Source: Alkaliphilus peptidifermentans DSM 18978
Lineage (GTDB): Bacteria > Bacillota > Clostridia > Peptostreptococcales > Natronincolaceae
Assembly (NCBI RefSeq): GCF_900101495.1
Contig: NZ_FMUS01000016.1
Span: forward strand, 1-45,293
Length of the DNA stretch: 45,293 bases
Direction of reading: 5' to 3'
This document shows positions 17,439-25,386 of this stretch, in pieces. Numbering within the stretch: position 1 is the first letter of the stretch; each line of letters begins with the position of its first letter. Below the pieces are notes generated by a model. The model ran no database searches and had not been told where the DNA came from. It was given only the letters and a program-made list of their open reading frames with translations. The translations under genes were made by a program, and so were the position numbers.

Positions 17439-19019
17439 TTATTTACTGGTAGAAGCTTCTCGACTGTTGATTGCACCACCTGGTCCAACAGAAATACCTT
17501 CAGTTGTCGTTCTTTTTGCTGAAAGCAATACATCTGAACCTAAGAATAACCAAGGTGCATCTTCCCAAATAATCTCTTGAAGCTCTGAATAAATTCCTGC
17601 CCTTTTAATTGAATTTACTTCTGTTGACCCTAGATCAATTAACTCATCTGCTACTGGATTTCTATAATAAGAAACATTTGGTGCAGTCGGCGGAATGTTT
17701 CTACTGTGGAAAAGACTATTAGTAGCTCCATCAAAATCAAAAGCTGACCAGCTAACATACCACATGTGCACTGTTGACTCTTCTGGAGTTTGTGCTGAAT
17801 AAATTGAATTAGATAAAGTCCCTTCTTCCATAGGAATGACTTCTGCTTCAATGCCAATTTGGGCAAGCTGTTGACTGACAAACTCCATTCCCCTCATATT
17901 TTCTGTGTCATTAGGTGCCCAGATATGAGTTTTAAAACCATCAGGATATCCAGCTTCTGCCATTAATTGTTTTGCCTTTTCAAGGTTGTACTCATATAGC
18001 GGTTGAGGAACGTGGTATTTAATTGAAGCTGGTACATGTGATGAAAGAGGCGTTGAATAGCCTGATCTTACAACATTTGTATAGGCTTCTTTATCAATAG
18101 CATAATTCATAGCTTGACGAACTCGTACATCTGAATAAAAATCTTTAGAAGTGTTTATAAATGTAAATCTTGCAATTGTAGACATACCTTCAATCACTTC
18201 AATATTTGCATCATTGGCGACAATGTTTACTTGTTCTGTTGGCATTGGATAGATAAAATCAGCTTCTCCTGTTTGAAGCATCGCAATTCTAGCACCATTT
18301 TCTAAAATAGGTTTTATTGTCAAAGTCTCAATTTGAGGACCACTTCTCCAATAATTCTGATTTTTTATAACAACCAATCGATCACCTGTTACCCACTCCT
18401 TATATACGTAAGGACCAGTTCCCACTGGATTTGTGATAATGCCTCGATCACCATATTCTTCTAGCGCTTTTGGGCTAATGATAGAAAGTGACGCCACTCG
18501 GTCTAGCATTGGAGCAAAAGGAGCTTTTAAATAAATTTTAAGTACGTACTCATCAATTACTTCAGTGGATTCTACTTGTAAAAAGTTTCTTCTTCTTCTT
18601 AAGTTTTTTTCCTCATCTGTAACTCGGTCAAAATTATACTTTACAGCTTCTGCATTTAAAGCAGTGCCATCATGGAATTCAATCCCCTGACGGATATAGA
18701 ATGTATACTCTAATCCATCTTCTGAGATCTCATAACGTTCTGCCAAGCACTCTTCTAATTCCATGCTATTGTTATGCTCTAGCAAAGATTCATACATTGT
18801 ATTTGTTGCAGAACGAGACAGTGTATCTGAAATATTGTGAGGATCAAGTGAAATAATTTCTGCATTTACTGCTATTACCATACTTTTGTCATTTCCTTCA
18901 CTAGATTGTGAATTAGCAACTGGTTCGTTGCTCTGATCAAGTGCAATTTGGTCTTCATTTGAACACCCTGTCAGAACCAATACCGTCATTACTAAAATTA
19001 AAGCTATCCATTTTCTCAT
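17439..19019 (-). CDS. Family 5 extracellular solute-binding lipoprotein
   Basis: A 526-residue lipoprotein. A signal peptide of about 18 residues ends in the lipobox LTGC (Cys19), followed by a serine/glutamate-rich linker. The SBP_bac_5 fold starts near VIAVNAEIISLDPHNISDT and continues through YTFYIRQGIEFHDGTALNAEAVKYNFDR, the segment common to Opp, Dpp, NikA and glutathione-binding GsiB proteins. It would bind a peptide or peptide-like solute outside the membrane. The downstream NagB, sugar kinase and MlrC-like genes suggest an amino-sugar-containing or amide-linked ligand. The RBS AAAGGAGAGAG precedes the ATG at 19019. Confidence 0.9.
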   Translation of the reverse strand: MRKWIALILVMTVLVLTGCSNEDQIALDQSNEPVANSQSSEGNDKSMVIAVNAEIISLDPHNISDTLSRSATNTMYESLLEHNNSMELEECLAERYEISEDGLEYTFYIRQGIEFHDGTALNAEAVKYNFDRVTDEEKNLRRRRNFLQVESTEVIDEYVLKIYLKAPFAPMLDRVASLSIISPKALEEYGDRGIITNPVGTGPYVYKEWVTGDRLVVIKNQNYWRSGPQIETLTIKPILENGARIAMLQTGEADFIYPMPTEQVNIVANDANIEVIEGMSTIARFTFINTSKDFYSDVRVRQAMNYAIDKEAYTNVVRSGYSTPLSSHVPASIKYHVPQPLYEYNLEKAKQLMAEAGYPDGFKTHIWAPNDTENMRGMEFVSQQLAQIGIEAEVIPMEEGTLSNSIYSAQTPEESTVHMWYVSWSAFDFDGATNSLFHSRNIPPTAPNVSYYRNPVADELIDLGSTEVNSIKRAGIYSELQEIIWEDAPWLFLGSDVLLSAKRTTTEGISVGPGGAINSREASTSK

Positions 19020-19071
19020 TACAATCTCTCTCCTTTTTTTAACTGCAGAATTTAAAAGAAATTCGATTTAA

Positions 19072-19084
19072 TAACATCATGTTA
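19072..19084. promoter_or_regulatory. Palindromic operator candidate (ROK repressor)
   Basis: TAACATCATGTTA is a perfect 13-bp palindrome with a central C, about 17 nt downstream of the -10 box of the opp operon promoter. Position and symmetry suit a repressor site. The ROK regulator encoded immediately upstream is the natural candidate to bind it. Confidence 0.5.
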
Positions 19085-19100
19085 CTAAATGCTCAAAATA

Positions 19101-19129
19101 ATATTACCACACTTTAAAACTCATGTCAA
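19101..19129 (-). promoter_or_regulatory. Sigma-A promoter of the opp-nag operon
   Basis: On the minus strand a perfect TTGACA (19124-19129) and TAATAT (19101-19106) are 17 nt apart, about 80 nt before the binding-protein ATG. Confidence 0.65.
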
Positions 19130-19187
19130 ATTTATTCTAAATTTTCACATTATTAAACATGTAATATTTAGTGATGCCTTTAACATG

Positions 19188-19224
19188 AAAAAACTCCATT
19201 ACATGCCTTGTAAAAGAGTTTTTT
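19188..19224 (-). terminator. Intrinsic terminator of the ROK regulator gene
   Basis: On the minus strand AAAAAACTC (19216-19224) pairs with GAGTTTTTT (19188-19196) across a 19-nt loop, ending in a T-run. It separates the regulator transcript from the opp operon. Confidence 0.7.
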
Positions 19225-19228
19225 ATTG

Positions 19229-20392
19229 CTACGATGTAAACATCTGATTAAAAATCCATTTTTGCGAGTCAATTGCACCGCCAATTAAATAAGAATCATC
19301 TCCCTTTTTACTACGTTCAATCTCAACGTTGCTCCAATAATGATTGTGCATCTTAAAGTGTTCTGATGCAAGCATAATGTCCAACAGATCTTCAAACTGA
19401 TCAAAAAATTTTCCGCCTAATACAATCTTGCAAGGGTCATAAGCATAAATGATATTGTTCAACGCAATAGATAAATAAGTACATACATCCCCTATAAGTT
19501 CTAAAGCCCAAGGCGTTTGATTTCTATACTGATTAACGATGTCGCCAATTGACGCAATAGTTTGATCTCTATGAAAAGCACTGTCTAAAATCGATTGAAT
19601 GTTAAGTACAGTATTCAAGCAGCCAATGCGACCGCACTCACATTTTCTACCATGATAATCAATGGTAATGTGTCCAATTTCACCAGCATTATTATTGGCC
19701 CCCATTAAAAGCTTTCCATCACTGATTACACCCACACCAACCCCAAAGCCAATGTCCATATATGCCAAATTTAAACTCTCTTTATCTCGTATCTCAGCAA
19801 TTTCACCTATAAGAGCTGACTTAACATCATTTCTCACGATAGTTTTTTTACCAAACTTAAAGTGTGCATACTCTCCAAGTTTTGCATGGCGCCACTTAAG
19901 CTGTGACGACACAACAACCTCGCCATTATTGGGGTTAATAATTCCTGGACACACAAAGGCAATCGTATTTATTTTTTGTATCAAAGCATAAGGCAGCTTA
20001 GAAACTTCTCGATAAACAGCATCAACATAATCTTCCATTGCAGTAAAGCTTTTAGCCTCTACAGTGGTTTTGAAAACAAACTGATTTTTTAGATTAACAA
20101 CGGCAATTCTCATGTCGTCAACATCTAAATACGCTGTGAGAGAATAAATCGCCTCAGCGTTTACATATAATTTCTTTGCTGGACGCCCCCTGCCGCTAAG
20201 AATCTCACCCTTTTCATAAACCAAATTATGCTCCATAAGCAATCCCACGATTCTAGTAACACTCATTCGGGTAAGGCCTGTCAACTCTGCCAATTTTACA
20301 CGGGCAATTTCATCATAACTTCTAATAAGATCAAAAACTGTGTTAATGTTGTCAATCTTAATATCCATCATGTTATTTGGCAACTTTTTCAT
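19229..20392 (-). CDS. ROK-family transcriptional regulator
   Basis: A 387-residue NagC/XylR-type repressor. The N-terminal winged helix-turn-helix (about residues 14-75) has RVKLAELTGLTRMSVTRIVGLLMEHNLV. The ROK domain (about 80-380) includes FVCPGIINPNNGEVV, MDIGFGVGVGVISDGKLLMG and the zinc motif GHITIDYHGRKCECGRIGCLN. The ATP phosphate loop is degenerate, as in regulators rather than kinases. It lies upstream of, and in the same direction as, the opp-mlrC-cutC-nagB-kinase operon, with a terminator between, so it probably controls that operon in response to an amino sugar or its phosphate. RBS TAGGAGAA is before the ATG. Confidence 0.9.
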   Translation of the reverse strand: MKKLPNNMMDIKIDNINTVFDLIRSYDEIARVKLAELTGLTRMSVTRIVGLLMEHNLVYEKGEILSGRGRPAKKLYVNAEAIYSLTAYLDVDDMRIAVVNLKNQFVFKTTVEAKSFTAMEDYVDAVYREVSKLPYALIQKINTIAFVCPGIINPNNGEVVVSSQLKWRHAKLGEYAHFKFGKKTIVRNDVKSALIGEIAEIRDKESLNLAYMDIGFGVGVGVISDGKLLMGANNNAGEIGHITIDYHGRKCECGRIGCLNTVLNIQSILDSAFHRDQTIASIGDIVNQYRNQTPWALELIGDVCTYLSIALNNIIYAYDPCKIVLGGKFFDQFEDLLDIMLASEHFKMHNHYWSNVEIERSKKGDDSYLIGGAIDSQKWIFNQMFTS

Positions 20393-20431
20393 ACGGGTTC
20401 TCCTATTCTTTGGTAAATTAATAAATAAAAT

Positions 20432-20462
20432 AATTCTAATTTACTTGAATTTCAATTAGATT
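20432..20462. promoter_or_regulatory. Imperfect inverted repeat upstream of the ROK gene
   Basis: AATTCTAATT (20432-20441) and AATTAGATT (20454-20462) are near-complementary arms in the leader of the regulator gene, between its promoter and start. They could be an autoregulatory operator. AT-rich sequence makes chance symmetry possible. Confidence 0.25.
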
Positions 20463-20479
20463 CACCTGTTCTCCTATTC

Positions 20480-20508
20480 ATCATACAACCTTACGTATCA
20501 ATTTACAA
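20480..20508 (-). promoter_or_regulatory. Promoter candidate of the ROK regulator gene
   Basis: On the minus strand TTGTAA (20503-20508) and TATGAT (20480-20485) are separated by 17 nt, about 90 nt upstream of the regulator start. Confidence 0.5.
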
Positions 20509-20524
20509 CCCTATATAAAGCCAA

Positions 20525-20581
20525 GCCAAGGGGGCGTTTTGTTTGCCACCTACTTGGTGGCAAACAAAACGTCCCCTTGGC
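20525..20581. repeat. Interspersed palindromic repeat, copy 3 (near-perfect)
   Basis: The arms 20525-20550 and 20556-20581 are 26 bp each, complementary except for one C/T position, with a 5-nt loop TACTT. The right arm holds GGCAAACAAAACGTCCCC, the same core as at 1365-1382, and the left arm the reverse complement seen at 331-347. It sits 13 nt past the HPr stop codon, so it may also act as a transcript-end stem, although no clear T-run follows. REP/MITE-like. Confidence 0.75.
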
Positions 20582-20593
20582 TTCTCTTAAGCT

Positions 20594-20857
20594 TTATTCT
20601 CCTAATCCATCTTTAATTATTGCTGTAATAGCCTCAAAGGCAGCTTCTTCGTCAGTGCCAGATACTCTAATGCTTATTTCATCTCCATGCTTTGCTGCCA
20701 TACCTATAAGGTTCATAATACTCTTTGCATTGAATTTATTACCATCTTTAATAATAAAGATATCAGAATTAAATTTGGCGGCTTCCTTTACCAGGACACT
20801 GGCTGGTCTTGCATGGATACCTAATTTAGTCTTTATTGTAATTACACCTTCTAGCAT
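20594..20857 (-). CDS. HPr-family phosphocarrier protein
   Basis: An 87-residue HPr. The phospho-accepting histidine is in LGIHARPASVLV (His15 type), and the regulatory serine region is NAKSIMNLIGMAAKHGD (Ser46 type). Both sites are present, so it could be phosphorylated by Enzyme I and by HPr kinase. The sequence around Ser46 departs from the usual KSIMGVMSL, which suggests a paralogue rather than the housekeeping HPr. It is the last gene of the cluster with two PRD proteins, so it may be a dedicated carrier for this system. No Enzyme I gene is in the window. RBS ATAGGAGGAAG precedes the ATG. Confidence 0.92.
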   Translation of the reverse strand: MLEGVITIKTKLGIHARPASVLVKEAAKFNSDIFIIKDGNKFNAKSIMNLIGMAAKHGDEISIRVSGTDEEAAFEAITAIIKDGLGE

Positions 20858-20910
20858 GATACTTCCTCCTATATTATTTATTAGTAATTTTAAGGCTTAT
20901 TCAGCTTTCC

Positions 20911-21714
20911 TTAAAGACCTAAATATTTCTCTAATATATATCCTACACCATTTTGGTTATTGTCAAAGTTTGAAATATTATTCCATTTTTTTAATAATGA
21001 TTGATCAGAGTTTTTCATTGCTACCCCTACTCCAGCCCAGCATAACATATCATAATCATTTAAGCTATTTCCTATGGCCAGTATCTCTTCCGACTTAATT
21101 TCTAGTCTTTCTGCAAGAAATTCCAATGAGTTTTTCTTTGATACTCCAAGCTTCATAATTTCTAGAGAATGGGGAGTAGAAAAGGTGTGGGATATACTTC
21201 CATTAACTTCTTTATCAATATAACTCCTTATTATTTCTATTTTTTCTATGGAATCCTTGAACACAACCATATAGGGGTACTGTATAATGTTTTCACTAAG
21301 CCTCCCCACTGCTTTATAATTAATTCTATGATTAATGGAAAACATTTTAGCTTCTTCATTATCCACCTCTACTAAAAGCACATCATCTACATAAACCTTT
21401 GTATAAACATTATACTCCTCTCCTAGAGCAATAATTTTTTTTACAATATTTAAATCTAATTTTGATTCAACTACTACTTCCTCTGTAATAGTATCTTTTA
21501 TAAGTGCACCATTATAGGTAATGATTGGTATATCCAGCTTTAATTCTTTAGCATAATGCTGAGCTGCTTTAAAGGTTCTTCCAGTAGCCAGTACTATTTG
21601 GACACCTTTCCTTATAGCTTCATATATTTTTAGCTTATTTACATTAGAAATATAGAGATTATCGTTTAACAGAGTGCCATCCATATCAATTGCCACCAGC
21701 TTAATGTTTTCCAC
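20911..21714 (-). CDS. Cof-type HAD phosphatase
   Basis: A 267-residue haloacid-dehalogenase hydrolase. Motif I is AIDMDGTLLNDN, motif II is VLATGRTFKAA, motif III is the lysine in KLGVSKKNSLEFL, and motif IV is AIGNSLNDYDMLCWAGVGVAM. The C2-type cap lies between about residues 85 and 185. Such enzymes dephosphorylate sugar phosphates or flavin precursors with broad specificity. GTG start at 21714, with AGGGTGG upstream, 13 nt after the aldolase gene, so co-transcribed. A role in removing a phosphorylated sugar intermediate is plausible but not shown. Confidence 0.88.
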   Translation of the reverse strand: MENIKLVAIDMDGTLLNDNLYISNVNKLKIYEAIRKGVQIVLATGRTFKAAQHYAKELKLDIPIITYNGALIKDTITEEVVVESKLDLNIVKKIIALGEEYNVYTKVYVDDVLLVEVDNEEAKMFSINHRINYKAVGRLSENIIQYPYMVVFKDSIEKIEIIRSYIDKEVNGSISHTFSTPHSLEIMKLGVSKKNSLEFLAERLEIKSEEILAIGNSLNDYDMLCWAGVGVAMKNSDQSLLKKWNNISNFDNNQNGVGYILEKYLGL

Positions 21715-21727
21715 AAAACCACCCTAA

Positions 21728-22477
21728 CTAAATTATTTCCTTCATTACATCATAAAGCCTTTTTATTTGATTAACACTAGTTAATCCTGAGCTTTTATCA
21801 ATTATAGAGCTATACACATGGGGCATAATTTTACTGCAGCCTGCATTTAAGCAAGTCTCTATGATGGGTTTAATATTTTCCACTGTTATCCCACCAGTAG
21901 GCTCAATCATGGGTATATTAACTTTAACGCAGGCTTCTGCTACTGCCTTTAACTCAGCCAGCCTCTTATCGCCCTCCATGTGATAGTATTTTACTGATTC
22001 TACTCCTACATCCTTTAGCATTGCAATTGCTGTATCAACATCCACAATAGCGGCCTTTTCTTTACTACTTATTGCTCCAGTGGAAATGTTTACTTTCCCC
22101 AATTGTCCAGTTGGACTAATAAGAGCATTTACAATTGTTTTACTACAGCCCTTAGCTTTTAAAAGGCCTAATGTATAGCCGGCGGCTGTAAAGACTTGAT
22201 TTACATGGCCAGGATCTGTGTATGAGGCTATTTCCGCTGCCATCTGCCATTGGTTTGGGTCTCCGTCTCCAAGACCTATTGATAGGGCTGGCATATACTC
22301 TTGAAATTTCTTTACATACTCTACACCCTCATCAATACTTTTAAACTGCTTTGATATAATACCCACCGTTGCATAGCCATCTATTGCCTCTACCACTTCC
22401 CTGGCATTCTGTAAGTCCTTTGCCAAAAGATTAATATTTATTTTATCCTTGTAAAAATTTATTTTGTATGACTCCAA
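21728..22477 (-). CDS. dgaF: KDGP aldolase family protein (DgaF-like)
   Basis: A 249-residue protein of the KDGP aldolase family (PF07071, formerly DUF1341), a TIM barrel. Recognisable segments are SIGLGDGDPNQWQMAA, PGHVNQVFTAAGYT, NALISPTGQLGKVNIS, VESVKYYHMEGD and IEPTGGITVENIKPII. Characterised members split 2-keto-3-deoxy-6-phosphogluconate into pyruvate and glyceraldehyde-3-phosphate after DgaE has deaminated glucosaminate-6-phosphate. TTG start at 22477, fixed by GGAGG 8 nt upstream. It follows the DgaE-like gene by 16 nt. Confidence 0.87.
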   Translation of the reverse strand: MESYKINFYKDKININLLAKDLQNAREVVEAIDGYATVGIISKQFKSIDEGVEYVKKFQEYMPALSIGLGDGDPNQWQMAAEIASYTDPGHVNQVFTAAGYTLGLLKAKGCSKTIVNALISPTGQLGKVNISTGAISSKEKAAIVDVDTAIAMLKDVGVESVKYYHMEGDKRLAELKAVAEACVKVNIPMIEPTGGITVENIKPIIETCLNAGCSKIMPHVYSSIIDKSSGLTSVNQIKRLYDVMKEII

Positions 22478-22493
22478 TGCTTTTTCCTCCTCA

Positions 22494-23603
22494 TTATAAT
22501 GAATTAATAATTTCCTTTAGCTTTTTTAGTATTAGCTTTTCTTCTCCCTCTTGTAATGGTCTGGGATCTATGTTAATTATGCCAATATTAGCATAGTGGT
22601 TTCTCGTATAAATGGCAGGATTTCCATTTTCCAATTTACTAATGATGTAATCAGCATTTACCCCTAGTGTATCAGAGTCAACCCTAATTTCTGTTCTATG
22701 TATATCTCTCCCGGCTTCATCTTGAGTTAGGGTTGCTTTTAATTCTTTAATTTTATTTATTTCTCCCACCAGCCATTCCATATTCTGCTTATGTTCCTTT
22801 GCCTTTTCTTCATTGTCTTTATTGCTGTATAGATCAATGGCTTTTAACAGACCCATTATGTTTTCTTTCCCAATCTTCATTGCCCTGCCTATTCCTTTAT
22901 ATTGAAGCTTACAGTAGTTAATTAGATCCTTCCTTCCAGTGATGAATCCAGATGTGGGCCCTTCTATTGCCTTTGCACCGCTGTATATTACTAAGTCGGC
23001 TCCCAATTTAATATACCTTTGCAGATCTTCTTCAGCAGCTCCATCTATGATTAATGGCAAATTGTGGGCCTTAGCAATCTTAATCATGCCTTCAATAGAT
23101 ACCATGCCTTTTTGCACTGTATGGTGGGATTTCACATAAAATAAAGCAGCTGTTTTCTCAGTAATTGCTTCTTTGATATGATTGATTTCAACTTTGTTTG
23201 CCTGCCCTACTTCATGGGGTATTCCCCCACCCAACCGAATCATTTGCTGAATGGAAGCACCATAATTTATAGCATGACCTTTTTGCATAATAACCTGATT
23301 AGTTAATCCTTCACTGATTGGAAGTCTTTCTATTGCAGTAAGATTATCTCTTGCGATGCATGCTGCTACAGATATGGCAATTCCAGCAGATGCACTGGAG
23401 GTTATACAGGCATCCTCACCCCCTGTATAATTTGCTATAATCTCTCCAGCCCTGTTAATTAGCGCTTCTATATCGACAAAATTCATAGCTGCCTCTTTTA
23501 TACAATCACCAACCCTGGGGTCCACTGTAGAGCCTCCCAAAGCTGTCATTTTACCGCTTCCATTAATGACTTTTTTCAACCCCAATTCTTCGTATATATT
23601 CAT
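22494..23603 (-). CDS. dgaE: DgaE-like PLP-dependent amino-acid ammonia-lyase
   Basis: A 369-residue fold-type I PLP enzyme of the SelA-related group. The start motif is LKKVINGSGKMTALGGSTV. The PLP phosphate/cofactor segment is GEDACITSSASAGIAIS, the aspartate is in PLIIDGAAEEDLQ, and the lysine is in LVIYSGAKAIEGPTSGFI. DgaE of Salmonella converts D-glucosaminate-6-phosphate to 2-keto-3-deoxy-6-phosphogluconate plus ammonia. Being adjacent to the KDGP aldolase, the same step is likely here, though the exact amino sugar acid may differ. It lies 76 nt downstream of the DUF4310 gene. RBS GGGAGGA. Confidence 0.87.
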   Translation of the reverse strand: MNIYEELGLKKVINGSGKMTALGGSTVDPRVGDCIKEAAMNFVDIEALINRAGEIIANYTGGEDACITSSASAGIAISVAACIARDNLTAIERLPISEGLTNQVIMQKGHAINYGASIQQMIRLGGGIPHEVGQANKVEINHIKEAITEKTAALFYVKSHHTVQKGMVSIEGMIKIAKAHNLPLIIDGAAEEDLQRYIKLGADLVIYSGAKAIEGPTSGFITGRKDLINYCKLQYKGIGRAMKIGKENIMGLLKAIDLYSNKDNEEKAKEHKQNMEWLVGEINKIKELKATLTQDEAGRDIHRTEIRVDSDTLGVNADYIISKLENGNPAIYTRNHYANIGIINIDPRPLQEGEEKLILKKLKEIINSL

Positions 23604-23679
23604 ATAGATTCCTCCCTAATTAAATAGAAGAATAAAAAGATACTTTTACTCTTCTTATTCTTCTATATTAAAGTTAAGC

Positions 23680-24345
23680 TTAAACCGCAAAGAAGCTGGC
23701 AAGTACCATTGCTCCAAGAATAGCTCCCCCAGCTACGGGTTTATCAAACTTGTAAAAAATTGCTGCTCCTACAAAAGCACCTACACCTGCTGGAATACTA
23801 AAGCTGATGGCTGAAATTATAATCAATGGCCCAAGATATTGACCAGTAGCATTACCAGCCCCCATCATAATATTAGTTCCAGCTGAAGACATTCCCTGTG
23901 GCATAAATTTTCTTATGATAATTATTACAGCTCCAATAATTAGCCCAATACCTGCTCCTGTGATTAAGGAAACAATAAAATTATCTATAGGTAAGGTGAT
24001 GCCAGAGGCCAACATCATTGCAGGAATTCCTATTCCTACACCAGTCATCAAGGCTCCACCAATATCTAAAACCCCCACAAGTGGCCCCTCCAGCACCCTT
24101 GCTATCAAGAAGCCTGCTGCAAACCCTGCCGCCGCGGCATAATCTCCTCCGCTTAAACCTTCATCCAACATTCTTACCACAAATATTTCGTTGAAGGCCC
24201 CTACATTATGGGTTACATACATATGAGTCCCTGCAAATATCGCAGCACATGCCAATCCAACTAAAATAGGAAAGCTGTAGGCCTGCAAAAGTATATATCT
24301 CAATTTATCCTCCCAGCTATTACCTTGTACTTTAACTGTATCCAC
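23680..24345 (-). CDS. DUF4310 family membrane protein
   Basis: A 221-residue polytopic membrane protein with six or seven helices rich in glycine and alanine (LSGGDYAAAAGFAAGFLIARVLEGPLVGVLDIGGALMTGVGIGIP). I assign it to DUF4310 from this composition and from its fixed neighbours. GTG start at 24345 behind GGAGGG. With DUF4311 it makes a pair of membrane proteins that always travel together in this cluster type. The most economical reading is that the pair forms the channel of an uptake system, but no transport activity has been shown to my knowledge. Short cytosolic tails leave no room for an enzymatic domain. Confidence 0.8.
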   Translation of the reverse strand: MDTVKVQGNSWEDKLRYILLQAYSFPILVGLACAAIFAGTHMYVTHNVGAFNEIFVVRMLDEGLSGGDYAAAAGFAAGFLIARVLEGPLVGVLDIGGALMTGVGIGIPAMMLASGITLPIDNFIVSLITGAGIGLIIGAVIIIIRKFMPQGMSSAGTNIMMGAGNATGQYLGPLIIISAISFSIPAGVGAFVGAAIFYKFDKPVAGGAILGAMVLASFFAV

Positions 24346-24359
24346 CTTTTTTCCCTCCT

Positions 24360-25079
24360 TTAGAATAGCTCTAGAACTTTTTCAAAGAATCCTCTGAAGT
24401 AGGCTATAGTTATAAATAGAATTGTTACAATTGTAATCATAACCTGTGTAGATCGTGTATATCCATACTCTTCAATTGACTGTCCAATTAATATACCTAA
24501 TACAATTCCTGGAACGGCATTTCCCATAATCATATGGGCTAATCCACCTAATATTGTTCCCCATATACCAGTTGTTTTTCCTGCATCTAAGGCTGCCAAC
24601 CAGAAGATAATAGGCATTACAGGGTTAATCATAAGATTTGCTGCAGGGCCTAGTATTTGTTGAGCAATAAAGGACATGGATTCTGGAATAACAGATGCAA
24701 CTGTATTTAAAAAGGTTACTACCACTGCACCTACTATTGCACCTGCAAAAATCATTTTTGCCGGATCATGTAGGGTTTCTTCTACGTTTTTGTTTCTAAA
24801 CAGGAGTGCTCCTGCAGCCCAGTTTGGAATTACCCTATGGAAAACATCTTGAGTTAATGCACCTGCTGCAACAACAGAGGCTGCGGCGTTGAATAGAAAT
24901 CCTAACCCAAACGAAATATGTGTTACTGGATCTCCCTTACAGGCATTTAATTCTCCTAATGTTCTAAAGGCTCCCATAGATTGTACCTTAGGTGCATGGA
25001 ACATTCTAGCTGCTCCAGCTGCTACAGCAGCTCCTCCTAACACACCAATAATAATGGATTTAATTATTATTGCTAGCAA
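24360..25079 (-). CDS. DUF4311 family membrane protein
   Basis: A 239-residue polytopic membrane protein with about six helices, beginning LAIIIKSIIIGVLGGAAVAAGAARMFHAPKVQSMGAF and containing a conserved-looking loop LGELNACKGDPVTHISFGLGFLFN. TTG start at 25079 behind AAGGGGGA. It sits 14 nt from the DUF4310 gene and 14 nt from DUF4312. Probable transmembrane partner of DUF4310. The long glycine-rich helices recall EIIC-type sugar permeases, but I see no sequence match to any named EIIC family. Confidence 0.8.
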   Translation of the reverse strand: MLAIIIKSIIIGVLGGAAVAAGAARMFHAPKVQSMGAFRTLGELNACKGDPVTHISFGLGFLFNAAASVVAAGALTQDVFHRVIPNWAAGALLFRNKNVEETLHDPAKMIFAGAIVGAVVVTFLNTVASVIPESMSFIAQQILGPAANLMINPVMPIIFWLAALDAGKTTGIWGTILGGLAHMIMGNAVPGIVLGILIGQSIEEYGYTRSTQVMITIVTILFITIAYFRGFFEKVLELF

Positions 25080-25093
25080 TTTTGCTTCCCCCT

Positions 25094-25381
25094 TTACATT
25101 TCAATATATTTAATAATAACAACTAACCTTACCTTTCCTGTATACTTTCCTTTTGTTCTCGGCATAAACAACCATAGAAACCTTTCTGTATACGTTTCTT
25201 CTTTTTCATTTAATACATATACCTCAACTGGCTCCATGTGCAGTATAACACCTTCGATATCTGTATATACTTTTTTTCTTAACATAGAGAATACATTACC
25301 AAAAAATTCTTCCTTTGACTTTCCAGTGGCTTCAAATATAAATTCCTTATGAATAGTCTTCATTAACTGTTTGTTTTCCAT
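25094..25381 (-). CDS. DUF4312 family small protein
   Basis: A 95-residue soluble protein with alternating strands (HKEFIFEATGKSKEEFFGNV, then VILHMEPVEVYVLNEKEE and KVRLVVIIKYIEM). There is no signal peptide or membrane helix. It is the DUF4312 member of the conserved cluster, encoded between SFCGS and DUF4311 with spacings of 5 and 14 nt, implying fixed stoichiometry. Role unknown. Size and strand-rich pattern would fit a cytosolic regulatory or phosphotransfer-docking subunit. Confidence 0.78.
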   Translation of the reverse strand: MENKQLMKTIHKEFIFEATGKSKEEFFGNVFSMLRKKVYTDIEGVILHMEPVEVYVLNEKEETYTERFLWLFMPRTKGKYTGKVRLVVIIKYIEM

Positions 25382-25386
25382 TATGA

